Below, piece by piece: positions 12,278 through 19,031 of a DNA stretch of 38,266 bases. Every line of letters starts with the position of its first letter. Position 1 is the stretch's first letter. Under the pieces are notes generated by a model. The model was not told the DNA's origin. It ran no database searches and was given only the letters and a program-made list of their open reading frames with translations. This DNA comes from a virus. Made by a program: the position numbers and the translations under genes. The DNA lies in IMG/VR virus record IMGVR_UViG_3300020477_000066, positions 1 to 38,266 of that record; one strand, written 5' to 3'.

Positions 12278-12627
12278 ATCTGCACGTAGTCATGGGTCAC
12301 GTCGGTGCTGACCCGGAAGTTCGAACCACCACCAGCGGCAAGGAGGTCATGAATTTCCGCGTCGCCACCAACCGCCGCCGGAAAGAAGGCGACCGGTGGG
12401 TGGATGAAACCGATTGGCACTCCGTGGTATATTGGGAACCAAAAGGTTTGGTCGACGTATTGCGAAAGGGGTCGCAGGTGCTGGTGCGTGGTGAGTCGCG
12501 CGAGCGTGAGTGGACACACGACGACGGGACGCGCAAATGGAAAACAGAGCTGCACGCGTTCAAGATTGAGCTGTGCGGCGGTCGGCCGCAGTCGCAGGAC
12601 AGCCGCAGCCCTCGGGAGCCCTTCTAG
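12274..12627 (+). CDS. ssb: Single-stranded DNA-binding protein
   Basis: A 117-residue SSB with the OB-fold pattern: MNLHVVMGHVGADPEVR, KEVMNFRVATNRR, DRWVDETDWHSVVYW, KGSQVLVRGESREREW. The typical long acidic-tipped tail is missing; the protein ends SRSPREPF, a proline followed by a terminal phenylalanine, which resembles the DDxPF host-interaction tip only in the last two residues. ATG 12274 overlaps the nuclease stop (ATGA). It protects single strands during replication and annealing. Confidence 0.93.
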   Translation: MNLHVVMGHVGADPEVRTTTSGKEVMNFRVATNRRRKEGDRWVDETDWHSVVYWEPKGLVDVLRKGSQVLVRGESREREWTHDDGTRKWKTELHAFKIELCGGRPQSQDSRSPREPF

Positions 12628-12629
12628 CC

Positions 12630-12830
12630 ATGCTGCTGTCGTGCGGGAGCTATCCGGGGCCGACGTACATCGAGGGCTCCATTGACGAGATTGCCAGGCT
12701 GGCAAAGCAGGCTGGCAAGGTGGTGCTGTTCGTGCCGGCCTCGGACCCGGACGGCAGCGCGTGCGTACTGATCAAAAAGCCTGCCGTTGGGCAGGGCATC
12801 AAGGCACTCATCAGGCGGGGGATTTTCTAG
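12630..12830 (+). CDS. Hypothetical small protein
   Basis: A 66-residue protein starting at ATG 12630, two bases after the SSB stop. It reads MLLSCGSYPGPTYIEGSIDE, then a helix (IARLAKQAGKVVLFVPAS) and a lysine-rich end (LIKKPAVGQGIKALIRRGIF). It looks like a small alpha/beta protein. No family is recognised. Its TAG overlaps the GTG of the next gene by one base. Confidence 0.6.
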   Translation: MLLSCGSYPGPTYIEGSIDEIARLAKQAGKVVLFVPASDPDGSACVLIKKPAVGQGIKALIRRGIF

Positions 12831-13009
12831 TGCGCCTCAAGATGTTCACCGAGCTTTGTAGGGAGCTTGGGCTGACTCCGGCCCAGCTGCGGCGTGTCGC
12901 CGACGACATCGACGGCAAGCTCGTCGAGCCTGAGCCGGCGCGCGTCACAGAGGAGCACCGGCGCATAGCGCGGGCCGCGTTGCTCAGAGCAGGCATCGAG
13001 CTGATATGA
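12830..13009 (+). CDS. Small helical protein upstream of integrase
   Basis: A 59-residue protein starting with GTG 12830. It reads MRLKMFTELCRELGLTPAQL followed by RRVADDIDGKL and a helical end (EEHRRIARAALLRAGIEL). The first half could be a small helix-turn-helix. Its position just before the integrase, with the stop overlapping the integrase ATG, is where excisionases are often found, but no excisionase signature is certain. Confidence 0.55.
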   Translation: MRLKMFTELCRELGLTPAQLRRVADDIDGKLVEPEPARVTEEHRRIARAALLRAGIELI

Positions 13010-14151
13010 GCGTCAGCGCGGTTAAGACCAAGGGCGGCGTGCGCTTTCGCGCCCGGCTGCGCATCGGCGGCAAGGTTGTTTCGCTCGGACAGTACGCGAC
13101 ACGCGCCGAGGCCGAGAGTGTCGTCAAGGCTGCACGTGCCGCGGCAAGGGAGACAACCAGGCGCACCCTGCGGTGGTGGGGCGAGATATGGCTCGACGAG
13201 CGCGACAGCGACCCCCACTACCGCGGCGTCGATGAGGAGCGCTACAGGTGGAACCGCCACGTCGTCGGCTTCGCCCACTTCGCCGACTGGCCGCTCAAGA
13301 AGATCAAACGACGCGACGTGGTTGCCTGGGTCAAGCGGTTGCAAAAGCGCGAGGTCATGCACGTCAGCCAGGTCGCTGGCGAAACCGTGCTCAAACCAGC
13401 CGGGCGCTCGCTGTCGAGGCAGACAGTCAAGCACTGCTTAAAACTGCTGCGGCGCGCGCTGAACGAGGCGGCCGACATGGGCTACGTAGATCAGTGCGTC
13501 GCGCTCGGCGTGCGCGTGCCCAAGGTCGCCAGCTCGCAAGAGACCTGGACGTTTTTGTCGACGATTGAGATAAGCCGGCTCTTCGGCCTGAACCTGCGCG
13601 ATGACCAGCGCGCCATCCTGAGCGTCGCAATCTACGCCGGGCTGAGGGCAGGGGAGCTGTGGGGACTGAGGTGGGGCGACGTTCGCCTCGGAGCGCAGCC
13701 ACAACTCACCGTGCGCCACAGCTACCGCGGCCCAACCAAGACCGGCCGCATCCGCCATGTCCCGCTGCTCGAGCCAGCCCTCGAAGGGCTGCGACGCTGG
13801 CAACACCTGCGACCCGGCGTCGCTCATGCGCTGGTTTTCCCCGCCCACGGCGGCGGCTGCCACGCGCGCGGCTTCGATGCAGGCTGGCCCCGCCTGGTGC
13901 GCCTCGCGGAATTTGGCAGGCGCGTAAGGTTCCATGATCTGCGCCACACGTTCGCGTCGCACCTCGTCATGGGCTCCTGGGGACACCCCTGGAGACTCGA
14001 AGAAGTACGCCAGATGCTGGGGCATTCCACCATCCAGCTCACCGAGCGATATGCCCACCTAGCCCCCGATTCACTGCACAAATTGGCAGCTAAGACCAAC
14101 CAGCGGCGTGACGCTGGTGTGACGTTGGACATTTTTAAGGTGGACACGTGA
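13006..14151 (+). CDS. int: Tyrosine recombinase integrase
   Basis: A 381-residue phage integrase starting at ATG 13006 in an ATGA overlap. An N-terminal arm-binding segment (GGVRFRARLRIGGKVVSLGQ) precedes a SAM-like core-binding domain (about 55-165) and the catalytic domain. Active-site residues are present: Arg214 in AGLRAGELWGLRW, Lys245 in PTKTGR, His310 and Arg313 in FHDLRHTFASH, His340 in MLGHST and the nucleophile Tyr349 in ERYAHL. It should join attP to a bacterial tRNA-Arg gene, as a tRNA fragment lies 30 bases downstream. It ends the rightward operon, so it is probably co-expressed with recombination genes unless it has its own promoter. Confidence 0.96.
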   Translation: MSVSAVKTKGGVRFRARLRIGGKVVSLGQYATRAEAESVVKAARAAARETTRRTLRWWGEIWLDERDSDPHYRGVDEERYRWNRHVVGFAHFADWPLKKIKRRDVVAWVKRLQKREVMHVSQVAGETVLKPAGRSLSRQTVKHCLKLLRRALNEAADMGYVDQCVALGVRVPKVASSQETWTFLSTIEISRLFGLNLRDDQRAILSVAIYAGLRAGELWGLRWGDVRLGAQPQLTVRHSYRGPTKTGRIRHVPLLEPALEGLRRWQHLRPGVAHALVFPAHGGGCHARGFDAGWPRLVRLAEFGRRVRFHDLRHTFASHLVMGSWGHPWRLEEVRQMLGHSTIQLTERYAHLAPDSLHKLAAKTNQRRDAGVTLDIFKVDT

Positions 14152-14414
14152 GCGGGAAAAGCGTAGTCATTCCGCCGGTTGCGCCCATAGCTCAGCTGGA
14201 TAGAGCACCGGCCTACGAAGCCGGAAGATCTGCTAACGAGTTCGGCGACTTACGGGCGAAACGTCACCCCGCGGTCCTACAGAAGTTCTGGGCTGACCTC
14301 GAGCAAGAGCAGCGACGGCATGAGCAGGCGGTCGCTGCGCTGTTTGATGATCTACTCAACGCTACTCGCACAGCGGCAAAACCTTCGCGATGTTCAGATC
14401 AAGAAGATCCGTAG
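14148..14414 (+). CDS. Questionable small ORF containing attP
   Basis: An 88-codon frame starting with GTG 14148, overlapping the integrase stop by four bases and running 53 bases antisense into the lysin gene. The first third is simply translation of the tRNA fragment. The rest (KRHPAVLQKFWADLEQEQRR and HEQAVAALFDDLLNAT) looks like a genuine amphipathic helical protein. If real, integration would cut the gene and change its N terminus between phage and prophage. Probability of being a real gene is modest. Confidence 0.3.
   Translation: MSGKSVVIPPVAPIAQLDRAPAYEAGRSANEFGDLRAKRHPAVLQKFWADLEQEQRRHEQAVAALFDDLLNATRTAAKPSRCSDQEDP
14181..14225 (+). other. attP: attP core: 5' half of tRNA-Arg(ACG)
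   Basis: The sequence reproduces the first ~45 bases of a tRNA-Arg gene: acceptor strand GCGCCCA, D-arm TAGCTCAGCTGGATAGAG, and anticodon arm CCGGC-CTACGAA-GCCGG with anticodon ACG. The match then stops; no T-arm or matching acceptor 3' strand follows. It lies 30 bases after the integrase stop. A tRNA fragment beside an integrase gene is the usual form of attP, so the host site is predicted to be in tRNA-Arg(ACG), with crossover in the anticodon arm region. Because the 5' half is carried, integration would need the phage sequence to restore that half of the gene. Confidence 0.85.
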
Positions 14415-16215
14415 CTGAGCCGGTGCCGTACTCCGGGCCGCGGTGGCTGCCGCTCTGCTGCCAGATGGTCCACTCACCGTCCCAGCGCGGTTTGGTCACG
14501 CCGTAGTGCGCGACCCAGATGGGGTTGTCGCGGAACAGCTGCGGCTTGCCCAGCTCGATGTCGACGGACGGGCTTGTGTAGAGCAAACATCCGCCGAAGC
14601 GCTCCTTGAGAACGTCCGCCATCTTGGACGCGTAGGTCAGCAACTTGCTCGGCTCCCACGGGTCGTACGGTTCATTTTTCTCGATGTCCAGCACGGGCAG
14701 AATGTCCGCCGGCCCGTAGCCGATGGCGTCGAGCTGAGCGCAGAATACGTCGAGCTGCTCTGCCCACGGCTGGCTGGTGCGCACAAAGTGGTACGCGCCG
14801 AGGAACAGATCACTGTTGCTCACTGCGTCGGTGTGTGACCGGTACGCCTTGTCGATGGCGCGACCGTAGGTGGCTCGGCAAATCACAAACGCATGCGTGT
14901 CGACAATCGCGTCCCAATGCAGCTTGTCAGGTCGCTGCCAGCTCGAGATGTCCAGCCCCGTCGAGTTGGCCACCCACTCGGCATCGTCGTCACCCTCCTC
15001 GGGCTCCTCCAGCTTGTCGATGCCAAGCCAACGCGCGAAAAGGTGATCCGCGTCGAACCACAGCGGGTCGCTGCCCTCGTGGACGGGCTCGTCGTCGGGC
15101 ACGTCGTCGTAGTCCATGGCCTCGGTCTCAAACCCGTCCAGTCGACCCACGCCGAACAGCAGCGGGTCATCCAGCCGCCTGCCGTTATTGCGCCAGACGC
15201 GATCACCTAGCGGCCCCGCGTTGCCCTCGATGGTCGTCATCGTGCGCGTGTCCTCGTCATAGCTCTCAAGTACGCCGATGTGTCCGGTCCACGTCAATGG
15301 CGGACGCTTCCAAATGACGATGGCGCCAGCAGTCATATCGTCAGCCGTGATGTCGCGCTTCTCGACAAACAGACCCGCCTTGCGCAGCTGCGCCATCGTG
15401 GCCTGCGCGCCGGGTGACCCGGCGATTGGTGGCTCGATATCCTCAGCCTCGCACGCCTCCCGCAGCCACGCTGCTACGGCGACTGAGCACCAGTTCTGCG
15501 GGGGGCGCAGGCCGAACGGCTTGAGGTATTCGCGGATGCGCTTGCCGTCGTTGGGGCCTAGGTCCTCGTGCACCCCCGCGTCGAGGTCAGCCTGCGCTGC
15601 CTCAAGCACAGCCTCGCCCAGGGTATGACAGACCGGCGCCTCGCCTGGGTCGGTGTCGTCGGGCTTCGGCGCATCGACACGCGCAACGTAGGTCGTGGAC
15701 GCGTAGTCGTGGTGGTGGTCGCCGTGGCCCGAGTAGGGCTTTTGTATAAAGCTGCCATCGGCCTTGCGCCAACCGAACAGCGCGCCCTCATCGCTCCAGC
15801 ATTTGCCCACGTTGGCGACGGGCTCATTGCCGTCGAAGCCAGTTTCCTCGAGCGCAGCGTCGACCGCATTGTCGTGGATGCGCGCCCATTGCAGGCTGCT
15901 CATGTTGGCGCTGCGGAACCGATTGATGGCGTCCGTTGTGAGTGGCACGCGAGCGGACACCACCATCGCGGTGGTGGGCAGCGTGACCGGCGCAATCCAA
16001 AGCGCGACGTCGTGTAGCTCCCGCAGCTCGGCGACGGTTGGCAACCGGTATCCGTTGTCGGCGCACCACTGCCTAGCCTCTGCGAGGCTCAAGCGCGCAA
16101 ACACCTCGTTCTCGCCGTCGTAGAGGGGGAGCTCCGAGACCTCGGCGCCGCTCTTGAGCGTCACAAAACCGGTGCGTGGATAGACAGCGTGTAGGGGGGA
16201 GGCAAAAACAGACAT
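14362..16215 (-). CDS. Three-domain lysin: lectin-like, CHAP-like and GH25 lysozyme
   Basis: A 617-residue protein starting at ATG 16215 (MSVFASPLHAVYPRTG), sharing one base with the previous stop. Residues ~1-180 contain SLAEARQWCADNGYRLPTVA and YVARV, resembling FGE-sulfatase/C-type-lectin-like folds. Residues ~195-360 look like a CHAP-type Cys/His amidase: NWCSVAVAAWL (Cys243), GAIVIWKRP, WTGHIGVLE (His312). Residues ~418-617 are a GH25 lysozyme: GLDISSWQ (Asp422), PVLDIEKNEP (Asp510, Glu512), LLYTSPS, WTIWQQSG. Two wall-cutting activities with a possible binding head fit an endolysin or virion-associated wall hydrolase. No signal peptide is seen, so a holin would be needed. It is the last gene of the late operon. 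Confidence 0.85.
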   Translation of the reverse strand: MSVFASPLHAVYPRTGFVTLKSGAEVSELPLYDGENEVFARLSLAEARQWCADNGYRLPTVAELRELHDVALWIAPVTLPTTAMVVSARVPLTTDAINRFRSANMSSLQWARIHDNAVDAALEETGFDGNEPVANVGKCWSDEGALFGWRKADGSFIQKPYSGHGDHHHDYASTTYVARVDAPKPDDTDPGEAPVCHTLGEAVLEAAQADLDAGVHEDLGPNDGKRIREYLKPFGLRPPQNWCSVAVAAWLREACEAEDIEPPIAGSPGAQATMAQLRKAGLFVEKRDITADDMTAGAIVIWKRPPLTWTGHIGVLESYDEDTRTMTTIEGNAGPLGDRVWRNNGRRLDDPLLFGVGRLDGFETEAMDYDDVPDDEPVHEGSDPLWFDADHLFARWLGIDKLEEPEEGDDDAEWVANSTGLDISSWQRPDKLHWDAIVDTHAFVICRATYGRAIDKAYRSHTDAVSNSDLFLGAYHFVRTSQPWAEQLDVFCAQLDAIGYGPADILPVLDIEKNEPYDPWEPSKLLTYASKMADVLKERFGGCLLYTSPSVDIELGKPQLFRDNPIWVAHYGVTKPRWDGEWTIWQQSGSHRGPEYGTGSATDLLDLNIAKVLPLCE

Positions 16216-16658
16216 CAGTTTTTCATTTGTGTGGCTTGGCCCCATGCGTTGACGCGGGGCAGTTCAATTTCGACATCAACCTCAATGTCATCGCCTTCGG
16301 CAACGAACACGGTGGTGGGCTGCTGGACGTGGTCATGGTCGGGGACTTTGAAGCCGAAGCGGCGGGCAAGGTGGACAAACGCCGGGGGGAGCACGTTGAG
16401 CTGCTCGATGCTGTGGGTGATCCACAGCGACTGCTCATCCGGCGCGGACTCGCGCAACCTGGCCAGCTCGTGCTCGCAGTAGAGACGCTCTTGCTCGGCA
16501 TCGATCCAACGCATCGCCAAGCTGATGACCTTCTCGCGCACCTCGGCGTGCTGCTGCGGCAGCGTGCGCTGTGAGCCCAGCCGCACGAAAAGCCACATCA
16601 TGCAGTAGCCGAGGCCACCGACGACAAGCGGCAGCCAGATGCTCGTCACCGGTTCCAC
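16215..16658 (-). CDS. Membrane-anchored protein, lysis region
   Basis: A 147-residue protein starting with GTG 16658, overlapping the previous TAG by one base. One membrane helix near the N terminus (WLPLVVGGLGYCMMWLFVRL), then a charged helical region (REKVISLAMRWIDAEQERLY) and a beta-rich C-terminal half (TTVFVAEGDDIEVDVEIELP). The topology resembles an inner-membrane spanin or a membrane-anchored lysis accessory, but no family is certain. It lies directly before the lysin. Confidence 0.6.
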   Translation of the reverse strand: MEPVTSIWLPLVVGGLGYCMMWLFVRLGSQRTLPQQHAEVREKVISLAMRWIDAEQERLYCEHELARLRESAPDEQSLWITHSIEQLNVLPPAFVHLARRFGFKVPDHDHVQQPTTVFVAEGDDIEVDVEIELPRVNAWGQATQMKN

Positions 16659-17029
16659 TAGGTGGTGACCTCCACATCGAGGCCGCCATCGTCCCTGCGG
16701 ATCACAACAGCAGCTTGAGCAAACTGCATTGCGTTGTGAATTTGCAAGCCGCTCGCACGAAGCTCAGTCAACGCCTCGAGCTGCGCAAGCGCGTCAACCT
16801 GCGCTGCACTGAACGATACGCGGTGCACCGTCCGCGACACACGGCCAAGCGACGAACCAGCAGACGACGGCGCTTGATGATTCGCTCCACCACCCATGGC
16901 GTAGACTGGCGCACCCACCGGCCGCGGCGGCGAGCTAGGCCGCACCACTGGTTCTGCTTCGGGCGGCTCAGTCCGCCGTACCCCATCAAGGTGTTGCGCA
17001 GCATTGCTCGACCTGTTCGCTTGCGGCAT
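16658..17029 (-). CDS. Proline-rich protein overlapping the transglycosylase gene
   Basis: A 123-residue protein of unknown function. ATG 17029 (MPQANRSSNAAQHLDG) is preceded by GGAGGAAAAC, an excellent ribosome binding site, which sets the start over an in-frame ATG 12 bases upstream that lacks one. The first ~60 residues are proline- and glycine-rich and disordered; the rest is helical (SAAQVDALAQLEALTELRAS) and ends in a beta strand (AVVIRRDDGGLDVEV). It overlaps the transglycosylase gene in another frame for 262 bases (16768-17029). The strong start site and coupling to the next gene argue it is translated. Confidence 0.55.
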   Translation of the reverse strand: MPQANRSSNAAQHLDGVRRTEPPEAEPVVRPSSPPRPVGAPVYAMGGGANHQAPSSAGSSLGRVSRTVHRVSFSAAQVDALAQLEALTELRASGLQIHNAMQFAQAAVVIRRDDGGLDVEVTT

Positions 17030-17388
17030 GTTTTCCTCCATAGCGATAGCGCTGTGACAACGCGCTTAAGGTTGTAGGTCCCTATCTGCAGACGAGCACG
17101 CACAGCGCGGCACCCTTTGCCGGGAGCCTTGACTGGGGACGGGTCTGAGCGACATTTTCCAAAAAATCTGGCTCTGATTTGTCCGAGACCGATGTCCTCG
17201 CCATCGCGGCTCACCAGGCCAGGGCGCCAACTGCTCTCGTGGTGCACCAGGGCAACCACTGTCAGTGGATCGAACCTGGCCCTTTTTGTTTCGGCGCGGA
17301 TGACCTTCGCATACCTGTGCGCTCGGCTGATGTTCATGCCGGGCTGCGACTGCAGAATGGCCCATACGATTACGGCTACAGTGCGCAA
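16768..17388 (-). CDS. SLT-type lytic transglycosylase
   Basis: A 206-residue protein with the soluble lytic transglycosylase core. A hydrophobic start (MRTVAVIVWAIL) is followed by FDPLTVVALVHHESSWRPGL (catalytic Glu51), then GEDIGLGQIR and a later LMGYGGL in place of the usual AYNGG. It cleaves peptidoglycan between MurNAc and GlcNAc, either during entry as a virion enzyme or during lysis. The start is TTG 17388, four bases after the previous stop. The C-terminal third is extremely arginine-rich (ERIIKRRRLLVRRLAV) and overlaps the 123-residue gene in another frame; this tail may be a by-product of the overlap. Confidence 0.65.
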   Translation of the reverse strand: MRTVAVIVWAILQSQPGMNISRAHRYAKVIRAETKRARFDPLTVVALVHHESSWRPGLVSRDGEDIGLGQIRARFFGKCRSDPSPVKAPGKGCRAVRARLQIGTYNLKRVVTALSLWRKTCRKRTGRAMLRNTLMGYGGLSRPKQNQWCGLARRRGRWVRQSTPWVVERIIKRRRLLVRRLAVCRGRCTAYRSVQRRLTRLRSSRR

Positions 17389-17391
17389 TGA

Positions 17392-18159
17392 TCATGACCA
17401 ATCCGGGAAGGCGTATTTGGTGCGCAGCTCAGTCTCGATGGCCACGCGCTCGGCGTTGGTGTGCAGCACGTCGTACCAGCGGAACAGCAGCAGCTCGCCA
17501 TAGGACGCATAGTTGCTGCCAGCAGACGGCGTGCCGCCCGTGGTCATCAGCGTCAGGTTGCCGGTTAGCTGCTGTGGCGTGTAAGTCAGCGGTGAGCCGT
17601 ACGCCTCCCAGCCGTTGACATGAATCTTCGCGCCGCCGGCCACACCGTTGAACGAGAACACCCACAGGCCAGAGAACGTGCCAGGCCAGTAGGTGCTGGT
17701 GCGCAGCGTGCCATCGTCGAAGCCGGACGGACCGCTGGTTGTCTTGTACCAGCATGAGAGGTTGCTGGTGTGCATGATGGGCTGACCGTCCAGTGGAATC
17801 GTGCCACGGTGCAGCGCGTAGATGGTGTGGTCGGTGCTGGTGCTCATGCCCGTGACATCGACGACGTGCTGCTCGAACCAGTACGCGTAGTAGTCGATAT
17901 AGGGCTTGTTGTTCCAGTTGGCGCTCGACGAGTACCACTGTGGTTGGTTTGTGTCGCCCTCGCCGGCGAGCTGTAGGCCGTTGGTCGCATCGAGCCATCG
18001 CACCGCGAAGTCACCGTTTTCGACGGGGTCGGTGGCGCCGGTGTCCTCGTAAACGTCGGTGTCGGCCTCGACCGATACCTTGAGCGGCCCGGCTGGCGTG
18101 CCGCCCGATGCTGCTGGCTTGCCGGCTGTTGCGATGCCGATGGTTGTCCCGATGCGCAC
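17392..18159 (-). CDS. LamG-like putative receptor-binding tail protein
   Basis: A 255-residue protein starting with GTG 18159, preceded by a GGGGGG ribosome binding site. It is rich in Trp, Tyr, Gly, Ser and Thr with the look of a concanavalin/LamG beta-sandwich: DFAVRWLDATNGLQL, YSSSANWNNKPYIDYY, LSCWYKTTSGPSGFDDGTL, GLWVFSFNG, KIHVNGWEA and the ending GELLLFRWYDVLHTNAERVA, a pattern common in LamG-domain proteins. Such domains bind carbohydrates. Placement between the internal virion genes and the lysis genes fits a tail-spike or fibre-tip protein that recognises the host. No trimerisation repeat or glycosidase motif is obvious. Confidence 0.6.
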   Translation of the reverse strand: MRIGTTIGIATAGKPAASGGTPAGPLKVSVEADTDVYEDTGATDPVENGDFAVRWLDATNGLQLAGEGDTNQPQWYSSSANWNNKPYIDYYAYWFEQHVVDVTGMSTSTDHTIYALHRGTIPLDGQPIMHTSNLSCWYKTTSGPSGFDDGTLRTSTYWPGTFSGLWVFSFNGVAGGAKIHVNGWEAYGSPLTYTPQQLTGNLTLMTTGGTPSAGSNYASYGELLLFRWYDVLHTNAERVAIETELRTKYAFPDWS

Positions 18160-18227
18160 TAGGCTGCCCCCCTGCGGCTATCGCGCCCGCGGACGCGTTG
18201 CATGAGCTTGTCGGTGAGGTATTTCAT
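18159..18227 (-). CDS. Tiny basic peptide in lysis cassette
   Basis: A 22-residue frame (MKYLTDKLMQRVRGRDSRRG, then AA). It begins in an ATGA overlap with the stop of the 102-residue membrane protein and ends in a TAGTG overlap with the start of the LamG-like gene, so it fills the gap exactly. Amphipathic and strongly basic. Function unknown; it may serve mainly to couple translation. Confidence 0.35.
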   Translation of the reverse strand: MKYLTDKLMQRVRGRDSRRGAA

Positions 18228-18532
18228 GGCAGCAATCGCTCTGGCGGTGAGAACGTCTGATCGATATCCGCCGCCAGTGCTTCGCTCATTTCGAGTGCGC
18301 CTTTGGCGATTTGGGCGTTGAGTTCCGCTGCCTGGCGTTGCTCTTTGACGCGTAGCTCGTTGAGTCGTGCGATCTCGCGGTCCTTCGCCGCCACCGTTTT
18401 GTCGTGACGCTCCATTGCCGTCCGATACTCCTGGTCGCGTCTCTGCAGGAACGTCCAGAAAGCTTTGGCTAAAATCGCCAGAATGATCCCCGGCAGCCCG
18501 TTCTGGAGCAGTGCTTGAGTCAGCCCGTCCAT
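18224..18532 (-). CDS. Membrane-anchored coiled-coil protein (spanin-like)
   Basis: A 102-residue protein starting at ATG 18532 (MDGLTQALLQNGLPG). One membrane helix (GIILAILAKAFWTFL) is followed by a long charged coiled coil (DQEYRTAMERHDKTVAAKDR ... VKEQRQAAELNAQIAK) and a proline-containing end. The layout, an N-terminal anchor plus a periplasmic coiled coil, is that of inner-membrane spanins, but it also resembles small phage holin-associated proteins. Neighbours are a hydrophobic holin candidate upstream and wall hydrolases downstream, so a lysis role is likely. Confidence 0.65.
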   Translation of the reverse strand: MDGLTQALLQNGLPGIILAILAKAFWTFLQRRDQEYRTAMERHDKTVAAKDREIARLNELRVKEQRQAAELNAQIAKGALEMSEALAADIDQTFSPPERLLP

Positions 18533-18541
18533 AGCTCATCA

Positions 18542-18739
18542 CTACCCCGCTTTTTTAGCTATTGCCTTAGCGCCCTCTTCGCCGGCTCGAGCTACCACGA
18601 GCGCGCTGAAGCCCCATTTCAGGAACGCGACGATGTCATCCATTGTGCCCTTGCCGAGAGCCACGAGCACAGTCAGGGCGATGATGCTCAGCAAGAACGC
18701 CACGCCTTTGTAACTTTCGAATAGCTTTTTCAGTCCCAT
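18542..18739 (-). CDS. Putative holin
   Basis: A 65-residue hydrophobic protein starting at ATG 18739 in a TAATG overlap with the previous stop. It has a basic N terminus (MGLKKLFESYKG), one strong membrane helix (VAFLLSIIALTVLVAL), a short polar turn (GKGTMDDI), a second amphipathic hydrophobic helix (VAFLKWGFSALVVARA) and a basic C-terminal tail. Size and topology match class II holins, which open the membrane for a signal-less lysin such as the one downstream. No specific holin family is recognised. Confidence 0.6.
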   Translation of the reverse strand: MGLKKLFESYKGVAFLLSIIALTVLVALGKGTMDDIVAFLKWGFSALVVARAGEEGAKAIAKKAG

Positions 18740-19029
18740 TAGTAATTCAGCACCACGGTGCCGCTCGCTGCGTTAATGGCGGTGACGCCGCCGTTTGATA
18801 GGTAATATGGAACGGGGACGGCGAGCGTGGTTAGCGCCAGCAGCACGCTGGTGCCGTCGGTCATCGTCAGCGTGTAGTCGCCGGCTTGGATGAAGTGCAG
18901 TTCACGCGGGTAGTAGTTGTCGGAGCCAATCGTTTTGGCTGTCGACACCTGTGAGCCGCTCAGCGTGATGACGGCGAGGTGGGTGCCCGTATGCAGGCGG
19001 ATGTTTGGTTGGTTGTCGGTGTTTGGCAT
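18739..19029 (-). CDS. Small beta-rich virion protein candidate
   Basis: A 96-residue protein starting at ATG 19029 (MPNTDNQPNIRLHTGTHLAV). Predicted beta-rich throughout (AVITLSGSQVSTAKTIGSDN, YTLTMTDGTSVLLALTTLAV, GVTAINAASGTVVLNY), with no charged coiled coil or membrane helix. It resembles small phage virion proteins that decorate or trimerise on a fibre or capsid. No specific family is recognised. It sits between the last large internal-virion gene and the holin candidate. Confidence 0.55.
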   Translation of the reverse strand: MPNTDNQPNIRLHTGTHLAVITLSGSQVSTAKTIGSDNYYPRELHFIQAGDYTLTMTDGTSVLLALTTLAVPVPYYLSNGGVTAINAASGTVVLNY

Positions 19030-19031
19030 GG

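Noticed and set aside
14181-14260. Complete tRNA gene
   Set aside because: Only the 5' half through the anticodon arm is present; no T-arm or 3' acceptor strand follows.
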